Below are positions 1-9,240 of a DNA stretch of 64,000 nt, piece after piece. Made by a program: the position numbers and the translations under genes. The notes beneath the pieces were generated by a model. It saw only the letters and a program-made list of their open reading frames with translations, was not told the DNA's origin and made no database searches. Location of the stretch: contig NZ_SLVB01000007.1 of the NCBI RefSeq assembly GCF_004341845.1, forward strand, positions 124,001 to 188,000, written 5' to 3'. This stretch comes from Novosphingobium sp. PhB165 (GTDB lineage Bacteria; Pseudomonadota; Alphaproteobacteria; Sphingomonadales; Sphingomonadaceae). Numbering within the stretch: position 1 is the stretch's first letter; each line of letters begins with the position of its first letter.

Positions 1-90
1 TAGGGCGAACCACGGCTCGGGATCGGCACCGAACGCGCGATCCTCGATCGGCAGGTTCGTCAGCGACAGTTCGTGGATGCTCGCGGTCAC
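1..90 (-). CDS. N-terminus of an unfinished gene, possibly a cytochrome P450
   Basis: Only the first 30 codons are in the window and the gene runs off the left edge. The GTG start at 88-90 is preceded by a strong GAGGAGAG ribosome binding site. The visible residues include LTNLPIEDRAFGADPEPWF, which resembles the N-terminus of sphingomonad cytochrome P450s (usually continued by an 'RxxHPWL' segment that lies outside the window). The P450 reading is a similarity judgement from memory and the haem-binding region is not visible. A consensus-like -35 and two tandem operators lie just upstream. Confidence 0.45.
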   Translation of the reverse strand, partial: MTASIHELSLTNLPIEDRAFGADPEPWFAL

Positions 91-122
91 GCTCTCTCCT
101 CGGTCGCCGGCGTCTGGACCTA

Positions 123-163
123 TGCTGACCAATTACTTAGCATTGCTGACCATTTGATTAGCA
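123..163. promoter_or_regulatory. Tandem operator pair in the promoter of the leftmost gene
   Basis: Two 20-bp copies (123-142 and 144-163) begin TGCTGACCA and end TTAGCA. They differ at three positions, and their starts are 21 bp apart, two helical turns. Each is itself an imperfect palindrome (TGCT...AGCA arms). On the minus strand a TTGACA -35 box sits at 179-174, directly upstream, so the repeats cover the -10 and start region. That placement suits a repressor, for example of the TetR type. No regulator gene is adjacent in the window. Confidence 0.55.
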
Positions 164-358
164 GTAATACTCTTGTCAATCTGTAAGCGATGTGGCGTTC
201 TTGATTTTGACCTGGCCAAGAATAGGACGAAACCGCCGTTCGCAAGCTTGATGGCGAAGGTCAGCTCCTGGTGGAAGCGGACCTTCAAAGATTTTTGGAA
301 TTCCGGATCGTAGGGCGTAAATATATCACGCCCTCGCATTCACATCGTTCGCGCAAAG

Positions 359-1549
359 TTACTGACCGTGACTCATTTTACGGAGAAACGCGATGAATGC
401 GTCGAACAGTCTGGTCATAGGCACCTTCTTGTATGCGAACTCGGGTGCGTCCTCCATCGAATGGACAATCATCGCGACGTCGGCCTCGAACAGCAGCAGG
501 CGGCCGTCGGGCGTTTCACCGCAATCGATGCCGAAATAGTCCAGTCCAATCCGGTCGCAGAGACTGTCGAAGGCGCGCGCGTGGCGCGCGGCGAAGTCCT
601 GATCAAACGCTGCCATGAATGCCGCTTCCTCGTCACGGCGCCCCGCATTCTCGGCCATCCCGGCGCTCATATAGTGGACAATCCAATGGTCCGAGACCGC
701 GAGATGGCTGATGTAGGGCACGCGGTCGATGAACACGATCCGCTGCTTGCAGAACAAGCCGTCGGGGCCGCTATAGTCGATGAAGTCGGCAACGTAGAAT
801 TGCCCCTCGGGATGGCGCGCCAGATAGTCGGCGAGCTGTTCCGGGTTCTCCACTTTTTCCAGGCCGATCCCGGCCTGCGTGCCGGCTGGCCGGATCGTGC
901 TGGGAAAGCGCGGCGGGTCCAGCGCGATGTCCGCGCGCGTCCGGGATCGCGTGGCAGGAGCCAGGATCTCCGGCACGTCGGCAAGCGCGTTAGCCACGCC
1001 GTCGCGCGTCAGGTTGGCGATATTGATAGCGCGCCCGTTGAGGATCGGACGCGGCCATTGCGCGGTCAGACCGTCGATCCGGCGCAGCAGCGCCTGGCTC
1101 TCCGGTGCTTCACCCGCCGCGATGATCGCAATGTCATGCTCGGGGAACGGCAGGTCGAGCGGATTGTCCGCCTCGAGATCGAGGTAGGCCGTGATCAGCG
1201 TAACGTTCGAATGTTCGAGCAGGAAATCGAGCGGCGTATTTGCGGTCAGATCGCCAGGAGCGAGCAGCGCCAGCACCCGGATGTCCGATCCGTCACCATA
1301 GACGTTTTCGAAGATGCGCTGCTGCGCGATCGCCTGCGCCTGAAGCGAAAGACCTTCCTCGCGATTGCCGATGAACTGGATAAGAAACGAAAGGTCCAGC
1401 ATCGCGCCGGCATCGATCGTCTCTGATGAGATCCGCCCGATCATCGTGTCGACGAGCTCGGAGAGATCCTGCTTGTTTTCGAACATGCGGCCCAGGCGCG
1501 CGGGCCCGAGCGTGGTAGGCAGGGCGCGGGCGATGGCGGAATGGATCAC
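359..1549 (-). CDS. ATP-grasp-like protein
   Basis: This 396-residue protein starts at GTG with GGAGGAATCCC upstream. The C-terminal part looks like an ATP-grasp fold: LDYFGIDCGETPDGRLLLFEAD at about residues 336-357 matches the 'DYxGID...GxxxxFExN' region that binds Mg-ATP in ligases of this superfamily, with Asp in place of the usual Asn. The N-terminal 200 residues are helical and not recognised. It starts 17 bp after the PLP decarboxylase stop, so the two are probably cotranscribed. A carboxylate-amine ligase role is inferred from fold only; the substrate is unknown. Confidence 0.6.
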   Translation of the reverse strand: MIHSAIARALPTTLGPARLGRMFENKQDLSELVDTMIGRISSETIDAGAMLDLSFLIQFIGNREEGLSLQAQAIAQQRIFENVYGDGSDIRVLALLAPGDLTANTPLDFLLEHSNVTLITAYLDLEADNPLDLPFPEHDIAIIAAGEAPESQALLRRIDGLTAQWPRPILNGRAINIANLTRDGVANALADVPEILAPATRSRTRADIALDPPRFPSTIRPAGTQAGIGLEKVENPEQLADYLARHPEGQFYVADFIDYSGPDGLFCKQRIVFIDRVPYISHLAVSDHWIVHYMSAGMAENAGRRDEEAAFMAAFDQDFAARHARAFDSLCDRIGLDYFGIDCGETPDGRLLLFEADVAMIVHSMEDAPEFAYKKVPMTRLFDAFIAFLRKMSHGQ

Positions 1550-1566
1550 GGGATTCCTCCGAATGG

Positions 1567-3069
1567 TCAGGCGGGCATGGCAAGGAGCAGGTCGACAAGC
1601 GCGTCGACATCGGCTTCGCTGGTGCGGTGATTGACGAAGGCGGCGCGGATCGCAGGGTGCCCGTGGATCCGGGTCAGCGACGGCGCGACGCGCCCGCCTG
1701 CCTGCAACCGCGCGACGGCAGCTTCATTGCGGCGGTCGGCATCCGGGCCAGTGAAGCCGAAACAGACGATGTTGAGCTGGACCGGCGCCATCAGGCTCAG
1801 CCCCTCGGCAGCGGCGATCCGCTGTTCCAGCCGCCGCGCAAGATCACATGACCGCGCGATGGACTCGCCGATCGCGGCCAAACCGTAGGTACGGAGCGTG
1901 AACCAGGTCTTCAGCGCGCGAAAGCCGCGGGAAAGATCCGGGCCATAGTCGCAGGGCCAGTGCGTGCCGCTCGCCATGCCGTCCGTCGCCCGCTGGAGAT
2001 AGGGCGCGTCTGCGGCGAAGGTAGCGCGGTGGATGGCCGGGTCGCGGCACAGCAGGAAGCCCGCATCGTAGGGAACCTGCCCCCATTTGTGAAAATCGAA
2101 CGCCAGGCTGTCCGCCTGCTCGATGCCGGCCAGGCGCGGGGCGAGTTCGGGCGCCAGGATCGCTAGCGCCCCAAAGGCGCCGTCGATGTGCAGCCACAGA
2201 TTCTCGTCGCGCGCCACCTCGGCCAGCGCGGCCAGGTCGTCGGTTGCGCCGATATCGACCGATCCCGCGGTCCCGACGATCAGAAAGGGGGTCAGCCCGG
2301 CCGCGCGATCGGCAGCGATCGCCGCCCGCAGGGCCGCGACATCCATCCGGTGCTGATCGTCGACGCCGATGGCGCGGAGGGATTCCGAACCAAGCCCCGC
2401 CATTTCGAACGCCTGGCCGACGCACCCATGTGCCACCCGGGACGTGTAGCCGGTCAGCGTCCGCCCCGCTGCCGCGATGCCGGTGTGTCGCGATCCGGTG
2501 CCGAGCGCCCGCGTCCGCGCGATCAGCACGGCCATGAAGTTTGCGATCGACGTCCCGGTCACGAAAAGGCCGCTGGCATCCGCGGGAAAGCCGAACAGTT
2601 CCGCCATCCACGCCGTGATCTGGCGCTCGACATGGATCGGCATGTGCTCGCGCCCGCCGAGATTTGCATTCAGGCCGGCTGCGAGCATTTCGGCGAGCAT
2701 GCCCACCGGGGTTCCTCCGCCCTGCACCCATCCCAGGAAGCCGGGATGCGCATTGCCGCTGCCATATGGCAGGATATCGTGGAGGAAGTCCTCATGTACC
2801 ACTTCCAGCGGCGTCGGCTGCGCGGGCAAGGGCCGCTGCATGCGTACGCGCGCCGGTTCCGGAATGGGTTGCCATAGGGGACGCTCGCCCACGGTTTCCA
2901 TCGCGTCGAGAAGATCGTCGAGCATCTTGTGACCCTGCGCCCGCAGCGTCGTCCAGTCCTCTGGATCGAGCGACACCCCTTCCACGGCAGCCACCGCGCC
3001 AGGATGCCCAGCGGGCGGATGCGATCGCGGGATATCGGCCGGAACAGGGGTAGCAGAGAACGCGTTCAT
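1567..3069 (-). CDS. Group II PLP-dependent amino acid decarboxylase
   Basis: A 500-residue protein of the aromatic-L-amino-acid/glutamate decarboxylase family (fold type I). The segment FDFHKWGQVPYDAGF carries the PLP-binding lysine (about K328) in the HKW context, and HIDGAFGA supplies the aspartate that contacts the pyridine nitrogen. The length is normal for the family. Two in-frame ATGs exist (3078 and 3069); the second is used here because a TATAAT hexamer at 3082-3077 would place transcription start almost on it. It heads an operon with the ATP-grasp-like gene and is divergent from another PLP protein. The amine product cannot be predicted. Confidence 0.82.
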   Translation of the reverse strand: MNAFSATPVPADIPRSHPPAGHPGAVAAVEGVSLDPEDWTTLRAQGHKMLDDLLDAMETVGERPLWQPIPEPARVRMQRPLPAQPTPLEVVHEDFLHDILPYGSGNAHPGFLGWVQGGGTPVGMLAEMLAAGLNANLGGREHMPIHVERQITAWMAELFGFPADASGLFVTGTSIANFMAVLIARTRALGTGSRHTGIAAAGRTLTGYTSRVAHGCVGQAFEMAGLGSESLRAIGVDDQHRMDVAALRAAIAADRAAGLTPFLIVGTAGSVDIGATDDLAALAEVARDENLWLHIDGAFGALAILAPELAPRLAGIEQADSLAFDFHKWGQVPYDAGFLLCRDPAIHRATFAADAPYLQRATDGMASGTHWPCDYGPDLSRGFRALKTWFTLRTYGLAAIGESIARSCDLARRLEQRIAAAEGLSLMAPVQLNIVCFGFTGPDADRRNEAAVARLQAGGRVAPSLTRIHGHPAIRAAFVNHRTSEADVDALVDLLLAMPA

Positions 3070-3278
3070 GCACCCCATTATAGGCGCCCACTGAATGGCT
3101 TGGTTAACCGGCGCATATTTCGGCGGATCCTTTCCGCACAGCGCCCGCCAAAAATTGGGCGCGTCCAGGCGCCGCCCGATCTGCCGCCGCGCTATGATGG
3201 AGAATGCGTTGGCAACGCGTGCGCTGCGACCTCCGCCGGGGTGATGCCCGCGTGGTTCTTCCCGATGGAGTTTCGATA

Positions 3279-4805
3279 ATGACAGCGGTCAGCCGGGTCC
3301 CGGCCCATCTTTGCGAGGCCTTTCCTCCCGCTAGGGCCTGCCTGGCCGATGCGCTTGCCCAGGGTGGAGACCAGCGCATCACGCTGGACCCGGTGACCGC
3401 CCGCAACAGCTATGGCTGCATCGCCGAACCGGATCCCGATCTGGTGCGGCTCGGCTCCTCCACGGCTTCCACGATTGGTTCCGCAGGCTTTGCCGCCGCC
3501 GAGGAGTTGCTCGAACGTCTCGGGCTCGACACCCGTGGCGGGTTCCGCCGGGGGATCGCGGCGGCCGCCGCCGCCCGCATCCGGCGCGGCATTCTCGATC
3601 TCGCCGGGGTGGAGCGAAACTCGGGGGTTGAGGCCATTCTCGCCGCGTCGGGCACCGATGCGCACCTGATCTTCACCCAGATGACACTGCATCGCCCCGG
3701 CGCTCCCTGGCTGGTGCTGATGCCCGAGCCGGCCGAATCCGGCAGCGGCGTGCCCGGCGCGCTCGCCGGCAGGCATTTTGCCGACCATGCGGCCATGGGC
3801 AACGATGTCACGAAGGGCGCGCTGGTATCGCCGTGCGCACCGATCGAAACACGGCGCTATGCGCTGCGCGAACCAGACGGATCGGCGCGCAATCTGGCGG
3901 AAATCGATGCCGAGATTACCGCCGCGATTGTCGAGGCAGTGGCGGCGGGGCGCCGCGTCCTGCTCGTTGCGATCGATGTTTCAAAGACGGGCATCGTCGC
4001 GCCTAGCCCGGGTTGCGTGCTGGCAGTAAGAGCTGCGCATGGCGACGCGGTGGAGGTGCTGGTCGATGCCTGCCAATTCCGCCTCTCGCCGGAGCGGTTG
4101 AACCGCTATCTCAACAGCGGCTGTGCCCTGGCGATAACCGGCTCAAAGTTCATGGGCGGCCCGATCTTTTCCGGCGCGCTGCTGCTGCCCTCGACCGTGG
4201 GGACAAGGCTTCGCGCCCTGCCGATGCCGCCGGCGTTGGCGGGCTATTCTGCGCAGTGCGATTGGGACGAGGCATGGCGGGCAGCCGAAACGCTGAGCGC
4301 CCCCGCGAACACCGGCCTGCTCTTGCGGTGGGAAGCGGCGCTGGCCGAGATGCGCCCCTACGGCAAGATCGACGAGCAGGCCACGCGCGCCATCGCCATG
4401 AGCTTCGGCCAGGCCGTGCTGGCAGCCATGGAGAGCAACCCGGCGATCGAACCGGTGCTGGATCATGTCGACCCCCGTGCGCTCGGCGACGGCTTCGGCG
4501 AAGACCTGCGGACGATTTTTCCGTTCTACCTGGTACGGCGGACCGGCACCGGGCAGCGCCGTGCCACGATGGAACAGGCGCGGCAGGTGTACCGCCAAAT
4601 GCCCGTTCCGGCGGGCACGTCGCGGCACTTGCGGCGGCGTTTCGAACTGGGCCAGCCCGTCGCCATGGCGCACGGCGAAGGCGCCCTGCGCTTGTCCTTG
4701 AGCGCGCCGTTGATTGCCGAGGCCCACCGACGTGGAGAGAAATGGCTGCGCGAGCTTGCGACGGATGCATTCGCCAAGGCTGCGGAGATCTCCTCAATGC
4801 TTTAG
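3279..4805 (+). CDS. PLP fold-type-I enzyme, uncharacterised
   Basis: A 508-residue protein. The start is the ATG at 3279 after GATGGAG; a longer upstream frame has an implausible basic leader. VDACQ (Asp about 263) followed by AITGSKFMGG (Lys about 290) is the Asp/Lys pair of class-V-aminotransferase-like PLP enzymes. An Ala-rich helical N-terminus precedes the catalytic domain. It is separated by about 200 bp from a divergent PLP decarboxylase plus ATP-grasp protein, suggesting a shared pathway on an amino-acid-derived substrate. It could be a lyase, aminotransferase or decarboxylase; the sequence alone does not decide. Confidence 0.65.
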   Translation: MTAVSRVPAHLCEAFPPARACLADALAQGGDQRITLDPVTARNSYGCIAEPDPDLVRLGSSTASTIGSAGFAAAEELLERLGLDTRGGFRRGIAAAAAARIRRGILDLAGVERNSGVEAILAASGTDAHLIFTQMTLHRPGAPWLVLMPEPAESGSGVPGALAGRHFADHAAMGNDVTKGALVSPCAPIETRRYALREPDGSARNLAEIDAEITAAIVEAVAAGRRVLLVAIDVSKTGIVAPSPGCVLAVRAAHGDAVEVLVDACQFRLSPERLNRYLNSGCALAITGSKFMGGPIFSGALLLPSTVGTRLRALPMPPALAGYSAQCDWDEAWRAAETLSAPANTGLLLRWEAALAEMRPYGKIDEQATRAIAMSFGQAVLAAMESNPAIEPVLDHVDPRALGDGFGEDLRTIFPFYLVRRTGTGQRRATMEQARQVYRQMPVPAGTSRHLRRRFELGQPVAMAHGEGALRLSLSAPLIAEAHRRGEKWLRELATDAFAKAAEISSML

Positions 4806-5411
4806 AGGAGCAGAAAACACGACACAGGCATATATTACTTGTAAGATCTACGAACTTATTACGAGTGCCGTCGAAGCGGCAAGTTTTACGCCTGCCTCTA
4901 TTCACTACTCTTCAGGATGGCGATGTGCAGTCAATTGTAGGGCTTGAAGGGCGACGAGAAGTTGATCATACTTGGTCGCAACGCGATCTCGATAAGTTGC
5001 TCTTCCCTCGACTCAGACGCGAGACTGGCAGCAATAACAGGTGTTTGTCCCATCACGGGATGGTCTAAATTCATCATCATGGCCGCGAAGTGAACCGCAC
5101 CGAGATTGCCGGAGGCCAGTTTTCTTAAATCACAAAAGCGGCCTGTCATCCATCCGGCGCTTCGTAGGACATTCCTGCTGCCTACAAGGTTGCCCAAAAA
5201 AAACGGTTCCGACAACGATCGTCGCTTGCGTGCCGGTGCCGATACGCAATGGGGTTACAATCGCCCAAGTTGCTCGAAGTGCGCCTGCCGAACGTAAATA
5301 CCACGATATCCTGCAAAGATTTTTCCAAATATCTGAATTATGCTGGCCTTCAGCGTCGCGCCTCGACATGGTGCCGGCGCGAACAATGCTGAGTTCAACG
5401 GGGGAAATTCA
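4806..5411. other. Intergenic, no supported gene
   Basis: These 606 bases between the PLP enzyme and the DUF4139 pair are less GC-rich than the neighbours. An open frame on the minus strand (4931-5215, 94 codons) has no clear ribosome binding site and matches nothing I recognise. It may be the remains of a gene. No tRNA or strong hairpin was seen. Confidence 0.4.
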
Positions 5412-6821
5412 ATGCGCCAGAGGTTCTTCGGTTGGGCAGCGCTCCTCGCCTCAGCCTCGGCCCCGCTGACCGCGCAGGAGGCATCCGTCCCCGGAGCGCC
5501 ATCGGCACAGGGTGATCTTTCGGTCACGATTTACAACAACGATGTCGCGCTCGTGCAGGACGTCCGCACTCTGAGCCTCGGCAACGGGCGCGTTCGGCAG
5601 GATTTCCCCGATGTCAGCGCCCAGATTCGTCCCGCGACGGTATCGCCTACGGTGCCCGACGCGGTGATCGTTGAACAGAATTTCGACTATGACCTGCTCT
5701 CCCCCTCCAGCCTGATGGAAAAATCGCTGGGAGAGGAGATCACCCTCGTCCGCACCAATCCCGCCACCGGGGCCGAGACGCGCGAGCGATCGCGCGTGCT
5801 GGCGGTCAACGGGGGCGTCGTGCTCGACATCGGCGGACGGATCGAGGTGCTTCGCGACGATGGCCTGCCGGTCCGGGCGGTGTTCGACCGAGTGCCGCAA
5901 TCGCTCCGCGCGCGGCCAACGCTTTCGGTCACGCTCGCCAGCACACGGTCGGGATCGCGTCCGGCAACGCTCTCGTACCTGAGCGGCGGACTGCGCTGGA
6001 ACGCAGATTACGTTGCCCTGTTCGACGAAAACAACGGCAAGATCGACGTGCAGGGTTGGGTAACGCTGCAAAACAACAGCGGCACGACATTCACCAATGC
6101 CCGGACGCTCCTCGTGGCCGGAGATGTTGGCAGTACGAACGACAACAATGGCTACATGCCGCAGCCGCGTCGCGCCACGCACATCCGTCCCGGCTCTGAA
6201 AGCACCGATCGCGAGCAACTGGGAGACTTCTACCTCTACCCCCTGGCTGAGCGCACGACGATCGCCGACAGGCAAACCAAGCAGGTCAGTTTCCTCGACG
6301 TCAAGGGCGCGGCCGCCAGTTCGGGTTTTCGTTTCGAGAACAGCTGGCTCAACAGTTCGGAAAATGCCCGAAGCGCGCAAAGCGTGCTGAGTTTCGCCAA
6401 TTCAGGTGCCGGCGGCCTGGGCGACGCCCTGCCCGCCGGCACCGTGCGCGTCTATATCCGCGACGCACGCGGCCAGCCGCAGTTCATCGGTGAAAACTCC
6501 ATAGACCACACGCCGCAAGGCTCGACCATCGCGCTACCGACCGGCGATGCCTTCGACGTGAAGGTGCAGCCCGTCGTGGTCTCGCGCACCCGGATCAATG
6601 CCAATCGCTGGCAAACGCAGATGCGCTATCGCCTCACCAATGCGCGCTCACGCGGCGTGACAGTTGAGCTGGTGCAAGGCGGGCTGGACTGGACCGACAC
6701 CCGGATCACCGAAGAAAACCGCAAGAGCGAACGCCGCGATGCAGGCACCGCCGTTTGGCAGGTGCCTGTGCCAGCGAACGGAGAAGCGATCGTCACCGCG
6801 ACATTCGACACCCGCTACTGA
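5412..6821 (+). CDS. Secreted DUF4139 protein
   Basis: A 469-residue protein starting at ATG after GGGGGAAATTCA. An N-terminal signal peptide (hydrophobic stretch ending near LTAQE) predicts export. The body begins DLSVTIYNNDVALVQDVRTL and contains the LSYLSGGLRWNADYVALF segment typical of DUF4139 proteins, followed by repeated beta-rich stretches ending VPVPANGEAIVTATFDTRY. The biochemical role of the family is not established. Its stop overlaps the start of a paralogous downstream gene by one base (TGATG), implying translational coupling. Confidence 0.75.
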   Translation: MRQRFFGWAALLASASAPLTAQEASVPGAPSAQGDLSVTIYNNDVALVQDVRTLSLGNGRVRQDFPDVSAQIRPATVSPTVPDAVIVEQNFDYDLLSPSSLMEKSLGEEITLVRTNPATGAETRERSRVLAVNGGVVLDIGGRIEVLRDDGLPVRAVFDRVPQSLRARPTLSVTLASTRSGSRPATLSYLSGGLRWNADYVALFDENNGKIDVQGWVTLQNNSGTTFTNARTLLVAGDVGSTNDNNGYMPQPRRATHIRPGSESTDREQLGDFYLYPLAERTTIADRQTKQVSFLDVKGAAASSGFRFENSWLNSSENARSAQSVLSFANSGAGGLGDALPAGTVRVYIRDARGQPQFIGENSIDHTPQGSTIALPTGDAFDVKVQPVVVSRTRINANRWQTQMRYRLTNARSRGVTVELVQGGLDWTDTRITEENRKSERRDAGTAVWQVPVPANGEAIVTATFDTRY

Positions 6822-8341
6822 TGTCCTGGCTCCGTCTCGCGGTCCTGCTGACAGTGGCGGTGGTGCCGTCGATGCTTGCCGCGCAGGAGACGCGCACGGT
6901 CATTTCTGCTGCGCCGGAGCGCGTGGCCCTGACCGTCTATCGCGAAGGCTATGGCAATGGCGAGATCGACCGCGCAAATCCGCAGGGCTTCGCGATGGTC
7001 ACGGAAACGCGCAAGGTGCGGCTGCCGCGCGGCCGCGCCGAACTACGCTTTGAAGGAGTGGCGGGGGGCATCATCCCGGTCAGCGCGGTGATCGAGGGAT
7101 TACCGGGCGGCACGATCGAGAAGAACCGCGACGCGCGCCTGCTCTCGCCGGCCTCTCTGATCGACGGAACACTGGGCCGCGAGGTAACAATTACCCGCAT
7201 CGAGAAGGCCGCCGGTCGCAAGGTGAGTGAGGAGGCTACAATTATTGCCGGGCCGCGGGCCGGCGTCGTCCTGCGCACGCCGTCCGGGATCGAGACACTC
7301 CACTGCTCGGGCCTGCCGGAAAGGCTCGCGTTCGATTCCATCCCCTCCGGCCTGTCCAGCAAGCCGGTGCTGAGCGTGACGACCGACAGTCCCGCCGCGC
7401 GCACGGTCACCGTGCGGCTCAGCTACCTTGCCTCGGGCTTCGACTGGCGCGCCAGCTACGTCGCGACCCAAGCAGCGGACGGACGCACGCTCAACCTGTT
7501 CGCCTGGCTTACGCTGGCGAATGGCAATGGCGAAACCTTCCCCCAGGCTGAAGTCAATGCCGTGGCCGGCCGCCTCAACCGCGTCGAGACCCCGCAATTA
7601 CTGGCTGCAATCTCCAAGCTTACCCTCGCCTGCTATCCGCTTGGAACCACGACCTCCGACCTGAAGTCACGCGAGGCGCCAGAGCAGGAAATCATGGTGA
7701 CCGCGAGCCGCCGGTTCGGGGGGGTACCAGTGCCGCTGAGCATGGCCATGCCGGCTGCTCCGCCAGCACCGCCGCCGCCCCCTCCGCCGGAGGATTTGGG
7801 CGATCTCAAGCTGTATCGGGTGCCGGAACGCGTGACCGTGGCCCCGCACGCACAGAAGCAGGTAGCGCTCCTTTCCCGTGACAAGGTGCAGTTCGAGCGC
7901 CGCTACCGCCGTGAGGTTTCTCCCTGGCAGACGCTGGATGCCGCGCCGACGGCAGTCGTGCTGGTCCTCCACAATGAAAGCGCGGCGGGGCTAGGCCTTG
8001 CGCTGCCGCAGGGCACCACGGCGCTTTATGCGGAAGGTCCGCGAGGCCGTCAGCTTCTCGGCTTGGGCACGCTGACCGATCGAGCGGAAGGAGAGACTTT
8101 CCGCCTGTCTGCCGGCAAAAGCACGCAGGTCATGGTCAGTCAAAAATCGGCGGGGAACAGGGGCAGGGTACTTAGCGTCACTAACGCCAACGCGTTCCCG
8201 GTCAGTGTGGATATCCCCATTGGCTCAGCCGGTCAGAAAATCGTCGCAGACAATGAGACGCTGCTTAAAGTTGATGGCGTCGCGACATGGTCTCAGACAC
8301 TGGCACCAGGCGAAAACGCAGAACTGCGCTACACGTATTAG
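6821..8341 (+). CDS. Secreted DUF4139 protein with proline-rich insert
   Basis: A 506-residue paralogue of the preceding protein, with a signal peptide (LAVLLTVAVVPSMLAAQE) and the same core (LSYLASGFDWRASYVA). Unlike its neighbour it carries an insert at about residues 285-330 with EQEIMVTASRRFGG followed by a run of prolines. EIMVTASRR looks like the segment that begins TonB-receptor plugs, which may be coincidence or a TonB-box-like tether. The start overlaps the upstream stop. The two gene products probably act together at the cell envelope; the function is unknown. Confidence 0.75.
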   Translation: MSWLRLAVLLTVAVVPSMLAAQETRTVISAAPERVALTVYREGYGNGEIDRANPQGFAMVTETRKVRLPRGRAELRFEGVAGGIIPVSAVIEGLPGGTIEKNRDARLLSPASLIDGTLGREVTITRIEKAAGRKVSEEATIIAGPRAGVVLRTPSGIETLHCSGLPERLAFDSIPSGLSSKPVLSVTTDSPAARTVTVRLSYLASGFDWRASYVATQAADGRTLNLFAWLTLANGNGETFPQAEVNAVAGRLNRVETPQLLAAISKLTLACYPLGTTTSDLKSREAPEQEIMVTASRRFGGVPVPLSMAMPAAPPAPPPPPPPEDLGDLKLYRVPERVTVAPHAQKQVALLSRDKVQFERRYRREVSPWQTLDAAPTAVVLVLHNESAAGLGLALPQGTTALYAEGPRGRQLLGLGTLTDRAEGETFRLSAGKSTQVMVSQKSAGNRGRVLSVTNANAFPVSVDIPIGSAGQKIVADNETLLKVDGVATWSQTLAPGENAELRYTY

Positions 8342-8610
8342 CACGGGTCTCGATCTATACTGATGAGATGCGATGTCGCGCGGAATGAGACCACGCATCA
8401 ACGATGGTCCATATAAAGCGCGAGCTTTCATCATGTTCGGTCCCTTCGTTCTTTCGTGCCTTCGATGCTTCTTGGCTCGTAAAAACACGTCGACCAATCA
8501 GCTAGATAACGCTTCGTTGGCATTCATGAAGTAATAGTCCCCTCGCGAGATCCGCCGACATAGCCGCCGTTCACTGCGCTGAGCGCCCTCTCCCGAACCG
8601 GCGTTTCCCG

Positions 8611-9174
8611 TTAATTCACGCTGAGGAAGCGGCCATCTTCGTCAAAGCGGCAATTGAAGAACTTGGTCCCCTTGCTGCCGTCACGGGGATCATACCATCC
8701 CTGGACAATGTAACCGCTCCGCTGCTGGATCGGGGCATTCGCAGTCACTTCGCTCGGCCGGCGATCAAACCGCGCACTTGCTTCGTTTCGGCAGGTCCGA
8801 GACAGATCGTCCCCAGCGACATAACCGTGCGCCTGCGAGCCATGGCGGTCGGCTTCATAGGAGCGACGATCATTCCCGCTCGCATTCCTGTGGCAGTCCG
8901 GTGGCGGGGTTTGCGTCACCGTTTCGTAGTGGCCATTCATGGTTGAGATTGACACGCATTGATGGCGATCCTCGTTCCACCAATAGGTGTAGCTGCGATC
9001 GTCGCCCTTCTCTCCACCAACATTGCGATAGCCCCTCCGATGAAGCTCTGCTTCGGCTTGGCCGGCTCGGGCTCCGACCATATCTTCCAGCCCTGTCGAC
9101 TGTGCGCCTGAGGCGGAAGGCACGGCCATCGCAAGGAGTGCGGCGAGAGCAATGACGCGAGAATGAAAGGCCAT
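8611..9174 (-). CDS. Small secreted protein, unknown function
   Basis: 187 residues, started at the ATG with AAGGAGCTCCC in front. It has a clear signal peptide (VIALAALLAMAVPSASGAQ). The mature part is hydrophilic, with paired Cys (DRHQCVS, PPDCHRN, LSRTCRNE, KFFNCRF) that could form disulfides in the periplasm. Its first mature segment (VGARAGQAEAELHRRGYRNV) resembles helical modules seen in small exported sphingomonad proteins. I do not recognise a named family. It is monocistronic. Confidence 0.65.
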   Translation of the reverse strand: MAFHSRVIALAALLAMAVPSASGAQSTGLEDMVGARAGQAEAELHRRGYRNVGGEKGDDRSYTYWWNEDRHQCVSISTMNGHYETVTQTPPPDCHRNASGNDRRSYEADRHGSQAHGYVAGDDLSRTCRNEASARFDRRPSEVTANAPIQQRSGYIVQGWYDPRDGSKGTKFFNCRFDEDGRFLSVN

Positions 9175-9240
9175 GGGAGCTCCTTGTCGTGAATCAGCGG
9201 GAGAGGCTCTCAACCTTCTAATTTATGATAGTTTTGCAGG

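Noticed and set aside
368..1426. 352-codon plus-strand frame opposite the ATP-grasp-like gene
   Set aside because: No recognisable domain, while the minus strand has a good ribosome binding site and a protein-like sequence.
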